A stretch of DNA of 8,813 nt. Origin: Clostridium_AD sp047624165 (GTDB lineage Bacteria; Bacillota; Clostridia; Clostridiales; Clostridiaceae). Positions 6,743 through 8,813 of the stretch are shown piece by piece. Location of the stretch: assembly GCA_047624165.1 (NCBI GenBank), contig JBLHPD010000200.1:1-8813 (forward strand), given 5' to 3'. Under the pieces are notes generated by a model. That model was not told the origin of the DNA, did no database searches, and saw only the letters and a program-made list of their open reading frames with translations. A program made the translations under genes and the position numbers. Each line of letters begins with the position of its first letter. Within the stretch, counting starts at the first letter, position 1.

Positions 6743-8023
6743 ATGGAAGTAATAAAAGTAGATAATATATATAAAAGTTTTAAAATCTATTATGATAGAG
6801 GTTCAACACTTAAAGAAAAAATACTTTTTCAAAATAGAAATAGGCATGAAGTACATGAAGTTTTAAAAGGTATAAACCTTAGTATAAATAAAGGTGAAGT
6901 TGTAGGGTTAATAGGAGAAAATGGGTCAGGTAAAAGTACTCTTTTGAAATTAATGACAAAAATAATATATCCCAATAAGGGAAATATAGATATAAAGGGA
7001 AAAGTCTCTAGTTTACTTGAACTCGGAGCAGGCTTTCATCCAGATATGACTGGAAGAGAAAATATATATATGAATGCATCAATCTTTGGATTAACAAAAA
7101 AGGAAATAGATGAAAGATTAGAAGAAATAATAGGGTTTTCAGAACTTGGAGAGTTTATAGATAATCCTGTAAGAACATATTCTTCGGGTATGTATATGAG
7201 ATTGGCTTTTTCAGTAGCGATTAATGTTGATGCTGAAATTTTATTAATTGATGAGATATTAGCAGTTGGAGATGCATCTTTTCAATCTAAATGTTTCAAA
7301 AAAATGCAAAAAATAAAAAATCAAGGAACTACAATAGTAATTGTATCACATGATTTAGCTTCTATAGAAAAATTATGTGATAAAGCTGTATGGATAGATG
7401 ATGGGTATAAAAAAATTGAATCAAGACCACATGATGCAATTGCACAATATTTAGATAAGATAATGAATAAAGAAAACCAAGTAGAAAACGTAACCGATAA
7501 AAATAATAATAAAGAAAATACAGAAATTGTCCAAGCCGGTAAAATAAGTAATGAAGAACATATTAAAGAAAAAAAACCACAAAAAATTGAAAGGAACAGA
7601 ACTGGAAATAAGAAAATAGAAATAGTAAATGTAGAAATAGTAGATTTAGAAACAAATAAAGAAAAATATAATTTCAAACCAGAAAGTAAGATAAAGATAA
7701 TAATTAAATATATAAGAAACGATAATAAAATAACGGAGACTGTGGCAGGTATAGGTATATTTAGAAATGATGGAGTAAATTGTTATGGAACTAATACTTA
7801 TGTCGATAATGCGGAAAAACTTAAAGTTAAAGATAATGGAGTTATTGAGGTTACAATAGATAAGATCCAGCTACTTGAAGGAGAATATACTTTAGATGTT
7901 GCACTACATGATGAGTATGGTATGCCATATGATTACATAAGAAGGACTAAAACTTTTAATGTATATAGCGTTATTAAAGATACAGGGGTTTTTAGAATAA
8001 AGCATGAATTTAAAGCCTTATAA
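6743..8023 (+). CDS. wzt: Polysaccharide ABC exporter, ATPase with C-terminal carbohydrate-binding-type domain
   Basis: It powers export of the glycan through Wzm. Residues 1-240 are the nucleotide-binding domain: Walker A GENGSGKST (58-66), LELGAGFHPDMTGREN (92-107) as in Wzt/TagH, signature YSSGMYMRL (146-154), Walker B ILLIDE (166-171) and the switch His in VSHD (H203). Residues 242-287 are a low-complexity linker rich in Asn, Lys and Glu. Residues 288-426 form a predicted beta-sandwich that matches the layout of Wzt C-terminal domains, with a recognisable LLEGEYTLDVALHD (377-390). In E. coli O9a Wzt this domain binds the modified end of the O chain, so capped chains are exported. At 426 residues it has the length of such two-domain Wzt proteins, unlike short ATPases of about 250. 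The sugar it would recognise here is unknown. Confidence 0.94.
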   Translation: MEVIKVDNIYKSFKIYYDRGSTLKEKILFQNRNRHEVHEVLKGINLSINKGEVVGLIGENGSGKSTLLKLMTKIIYPNKGNIDIKGKVSSLLELGAGFHPDMTGRENIYMNASIFGLTKKEIDERLEEIIGFSELGEFIDNPVRTYSSGMYMRLAFSVAINVDAEILLIDEILAVGDASFQSKCFKKMQKIKNQGTTIVIVSHDLASIEKLCDKAVWIDDGYKKIESRPHDAIAQYLDKIMNKENQVENVTDKNNNKENTEIVQAGKISNEEHIKEKKPQKIERNRTGNKKIEIVNVEIVDLETNKEKYNFKPESKIKIIIKYIRNDNKITETVAGIGIFRNDGVNCYGTNTYVDNAEKLKVKDNGVIEVTIDKIQLLEGEYTLDVALHDEYGMPYDYIRRTKTFNVYSVIKDTGVFRIKHEFKAL

Positions 8024-8165
8024 GGCGATTGAAAATATTAAGGAAAACCAATTTTTTGATATTTACTAATTTTATAATTAGGCGCTTGTAGAATTCAAAA
8101 ATAAAAACTATGGATTATATTTCGTTTGGTTACATCCATTTTCTCACAGTGGAGGAAGATATAAA

Positions 8166-8190
8166 AGCCTACCAGCTAAAAAGGTAGGCT
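8166..8190. other. Perfect 8-bp hairpin in the intergenic region
   Basis: AGCCTACC at 8166-8173 and GGTAGGCT at 8183-8190 pair perfectly around a 9-base loop, with half the stem G/C in a very A/T-rich surrounding. No T-tract follows on the + strand. On the - strand the stem is followed by TTTTAT, so it could be a weak terminator for that strand, although no - strand gene is seen. A role as a leader RNA structure is equally possible. Confidence 0.6.
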
Positions 8191-8196
8191 AATCAA

Positions 8197-8219
8197 TGGT
8201 TGTGTAATTATCACAATCG
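8197..8219. other. Second inverted repeat just before the coiled-coil gene
   Basis: TGGTTGTG at 8197-8204 can pair in RNA with CACAATCG at 8212-8219 (two G-U pairs) around a 7-base loop. The DNA core TTGTG-N7-CACAA is an exact inverted repeat and could also be a protein binding site. It lies 17 bases before the ribosome binding site of the next gene. Confidence 0.4.
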
Positions 8220-8254
8220 ACTAATATAAAATCATAAAAAGGAGACTAATAATT

Positions 8255-8813
8255 ATGCAAGATTCAACAAGTAAAATAGAAAAGGAGTTACAAGATATTC
8301 TATTTGCTAAAATAAAGCTTAACTCAAATTCAGGAAAACTAATTCATTCAGATAGTGGTGAATGTGGAAGTTCGCTAGAAGACCTGAAATTAGAGGCTAG
8401 TCAGTTAATTGCATTTACTAATATTAACATTGATCAGATTACAGTAAAATCATATGGAGGAATTAAAGGTCTCTTTAAAAGTGTTTTTAAAAGAATAGTT
8501 AGAAAAAGTACATATTGGTTATTTCAAAAATTATTTATTAAAATATCTAATTTCAATTTTGCAATTGTAAGCTTACTAAATAAGCTAATATTTCGTATAG
8601 ATGATATAAAAAAGGAAAATGAACAAATAACAAACGAAAAAATCAGCAAATTTGAAAGTAAGTATTTAGAAACTAACAAGAAAATTAACGATATTGGCGA
8701 TGAGTTTTTGAATTTAAAAAAGGAAAATGAACAAATAACAAACGAAAAAATCAGCAAATTTGAAAGTAAGTATTTAGAAACTAACAAGAAAATTAACGAT
8801 ATTGGCGATGAGT
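8255..8813 (+). CDS. Coiled-coil protein of the glycan locus, N-terminal part (cut by the window end)
   Basis: Only the first 186 residues are present. AAAAAGGAG at 8236-8244 serves the ATG at 8255. Residues 1-60 are polar and helical with no signal peptide. Residues 70-96 are a basic, amphipathic segment (GLFKSVFKRIVRK at 72-84, then YWLFQKLFIKI at 87-97) that could lie on the membrane. SNFNFAIVSLLN (98-109) follows. From memory, a similar layout (a basic helix, an FN-type turn, then coiled coil) precedes methyltransferase or glycosyltransferase domains in many polysaccharide-cluster proteins, but this is unverified. From I104 on, hydrophobic residues follow a clear 3-4 heptad pattern, and residues 119-186 are a 36-residue unit and most of a second identical copy. 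The catalytic part, if any, lies beyond the window. Its place after wzt suggests a role in glycan assembly, capping or length control. Confidence 0.85.
   Translation, partial: MQDSTSKIEKELQDILFAKIKLNSNSGKLIHSDSGECGSSLEDLKLEASQLIAFTNINIDQITVKSYGGIKGLFKSVFKRIVRKSTYWLFQKLFIKISNFNFAIVSLLNKLIFRIDDIKKENEQITNEKISKFESKYLETNKKINDIGDEFLNLKKENEQITNEKISKFESKYLETNKKINDIGDE
8607..8813. repeat. Perfect 108-bp tandem repeat inside the coiled-coil gene
   Basis: Bases 8607-8705 and 8715-8813 are identical over all 99 bases available, with a period of 108 bp (36 codons, so in frame). The first copy is complete (8607-8714); the second is cut by the window end, and more copies may follow. The identity includes all third codon positions, so the duplication is recent or is kept uniform by recombination. 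Confidence 0.97.

Larger units (their letters stand above)
8024..8254. other. Intergenic region with structured leader ahead of the coiled-coil gene
   Basis: The 231 bases between wzt and the next gene show no convincing intrinsic terminator. A perfect TATAAT lies at 8073-8078, but the nearest -35-like box (TTGATA, 8056-8061) is only 11 bp away. TTGTAG at 8086-8091 with TATGGA at 8109-8114 (17 bp) is a weak alternative. Two hairpins follow (8166-8190 and 8197-8219), and CCATT at 8135-8139 could pair with AATGG at 8195-8199 to enclose the first one. Confidence 0.55.

Noticed and set aside
7321..7677. 118-codon open frame on the - strand inside wzt
   Set aside because: It is antisense to the end of the ATPase domain and the Lys/Glu/Asn-rich linker, whose complement gives Phe/Leu/Ser-rich low-complexity protein. 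No translation signal is seen.
8144..8193. c-di-GMP-I (GEMM) riboswitch, suggested by CACAG, AAAGCC and CTAAA segments before a surface gene
   Set aside because: The two-stem architecture, the tetraloop and receptor, and the conserved junction bases are not present; only short word similarities remain.
8197..8219. Rex redox-repressor operator (TTGTG...CACAA)
   Set aside because: The half-sites are 7 bases apart, giving a 17-bp site; Rex sites are 18 bp with an 8-base centre, so the geometry does not fit.
8524..8787. 87-codon open frame on the - strand across the 108-bp repeat
   Set aside because: It repeats only because the + strand coiled-coil repeat does. The + frame has a good ribosome binding site and a regular heptad pattern.

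Overview
The window is about 70% A+T, uses A/T-rich codons (AGA, ATA, TTA), and has strong AGGAGG-type ribosome binding sites. This fits a low-GC Gram-positive bacterium, most likely a Clostridium or close relative; the species cannot be told from the sequence. It is part of a cell-surface glycan locus whose sugar is predicted to be D-rhamnose (via GDP-D-rhamnose), exported by an ABC transporter.

Layout: 1-195 is a spacer with a hairpin terminator (73-102) and a probable promoter, ahead of an unrecognised 82-residue gene (196-444). A very good promoter (466-493) drives a 610-residue O-antigen ligase/polymerase-like membrane protein (528-2360), which is followed by a clear terminator (2386-2427). 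A 386-base spacer without a gene carries a 9-bp tandem repeat (2641-2690). A tight run on the + strand follows: manC (2814-3890), gmd (3932-5005), rmd (5002-5928), wzm (5968-6741) and wzt (6743-8023). A perfect 12-bp hairpin straddles the rmd stop codon and splits this run into a sugar-nucleotide half and an export half. After a 231-base spacer with two hairpins, a gene starts at 8255 and runs off the window. Its product has a basic amphipathic segment and then a coiled coil made of a 36-residue unit repeated with perfect DNA identity.

How the genes fit together: ManC makes GDP-mannose, Gmd oxidises and dehydrates it to GDP-4-keto-6-deoxymannose, and Rmd reduces that to GDP-D-rhamnose. Glycosyltransferases, not in the window and probably downstream, would build the chain on a lipid carrier in the cytoplasm. 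Wzm/Wzt would export it; Wzt has a C-terminal carbohydrate-binding-type domain, so export may depend on a cap at the end of the chain. The WaaL-like protein would then transfer the chain to its acceptor outside the membrane. A Gram-positive has no LPS, so the acceptor may be an S-layer protein or another wall component, as in Geobacillus, Aneurinibacillus and Paenibacillus S-layer glycan loci. The same five sugar and export genes make up the front of the Pseudomonas aeruginosa D-rhamnan (A-band) cluster.

The most interesting part is the right edge: an exact 108-bp tandem repeat that lengthens a coiled coil, next to a Wzt with a cap-binding-type domain. In E. coli O9a the coiled coil of WbdD is a molecular ruler for glycan length. 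Here recombination between perfect repeats could change the ruler and so the chain length. This is a hypothesis; the catalytic part of the gene lies outside the window.
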